A stretch of 36,488 nucleotides of DNA, taken from NCBI GenBank assembly GCA_001817915.1, contig MHJJ01000007.1, forward strand, positions 20,020 to 56,507, written 5' to 3'. This document shows, in pieces, positions 36,411 through 36,488 of the stretch. Below the pieces are notes generated by a model, which was not told where the DNA came from, did not search any database, and saw only the letters and a program-made list of their open reading frames with translations. Numbering within the stretch: the stretch's first letter is position 1; each line of letters starts with the position of its first letter. Position numbers and translations under genes: made by a program. The stretch comes from Candidatus Harrisonbacteria bacterium RIFCSPLOWO2_01_FULL_44_18. Lineage in GTDB: Bacteria; Patescibacteriota; Minisyncoccia; UBA6257; WO2-44-18.

Positions 36411-36488
36411 CCCGTTAGAAGTGGAACCAATTTTGACGCGAACCTTTAATCATTGTTTTATTGCCGGACATATCCCGTATAGTTATGG
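36411..36488 (-). promoter_or_regulatory. conserved leader element, copy 2 (cut by window edge)
   Basis: Minus strand: AACTATACGGGATATG, then TTAAAGGT, then GGTTCCACTTCTAACGGG directly before the ATG. Matches copy 1 at 25680-25755 in order and spacing. Confidence 0.6.

Overview
The window reads as a chromosomal segment of a Candidate Phyla Radiation (Patescibacteria) bacterium, most likely a Parcubacteria-type lineage. This rests on gene content: a PrgI / TraC-like / VirB4 / VirB6-like secretion cluster, a GxxExxY nuclease-like protein, DUF5674, a conserved small 'KHKELAAGRW' protein, reduced clamp-loader and YebC proteins, and generally short genes. Stop codons fit the standard bacterial code; TGA is used as a stop. 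Taxonomy is inferred, because no rRNA lies in the window.

Layout. 1-730: a putative minus-strand structured RNA with its own promoter and terminator, then an ArsR-like winged-helix gene between two copies of a palindromic repeat. 733-1320: ruvA. 1384-2240: a GC-rich cassette of three small Shine-Dalgarno-led genes. 2255-9278: rpsT, holA, a GIY-YIG gene in inverted repeats, an Rmf-like gene, mutM, a second GIY-YIG gene in different inverted repeats, a sensor kinase lacking its phospho-acceptor histidine, and DNA polymerase I encoded as two separate genes with the same palindromic repeat between them. 9300-12783: small genes, tsaE, a lamin-tail-domain protein, DUF5674 and ruvB. 12777-13056: a strongly predicted ncRNA gene with a four-helix junction. 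13064-14740: a PilB/GspE ATPase. 14825-15967: a second GC-rich cassette (membrane peptide, Cys-rich membrane peptide, lipoprotein, tRNA-Leu, tRNA-Lys). 16009-17030: yebC-ruvC. 17300-20022: a highly structured leader and a class A penicillin-binding protein. 20057-24565: the classical replication-origin neighbourhood dnaN-dnaA / rpmH-rnpA-yidC-jag. 24606-36410: an eight-plus gene minus-strand type IV secretion-like operon (pilin-like, VirB4, TraC-like, PrgI, VirB6-like and secreted helical proteins) interrupted by a GxxExxY mobile unit and a gene-less relative of it.

Three themes go beyond ordinary annotation. (1) Three small nuclease-like genes (two GIY-YIG, one GxxExxY) each sit tightly inside their own inverted repeats, with the stop codon overlapping or touching a repeat, and no transposase nearby; an empty copy of the GxxExxY repeats lies about 700 bp away. 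(2) Short tandem repeats with an exact 7-bp period, usually of the form N4-YTA, recur at about a dozen gene junctions. Because 7 is 1 modulo 3 they place stop codons in every frame, and many genes end inside them; variants sit inside two signal peptides and inside tsaE. (3) Three independent structured-RNA candidates lie in gaps between genes.

The promoters I can read best share TTGAC(A/T), a 16-17 bp spacer and an extended -10 (TGnTANNAT). They drive either GC-rich, Shine-Dalgarno-led small genes or ncRNAs. Several core genes instead start at or within about 10 nt of the predicted transcription start and have no Shine-Dalgarno sequence.
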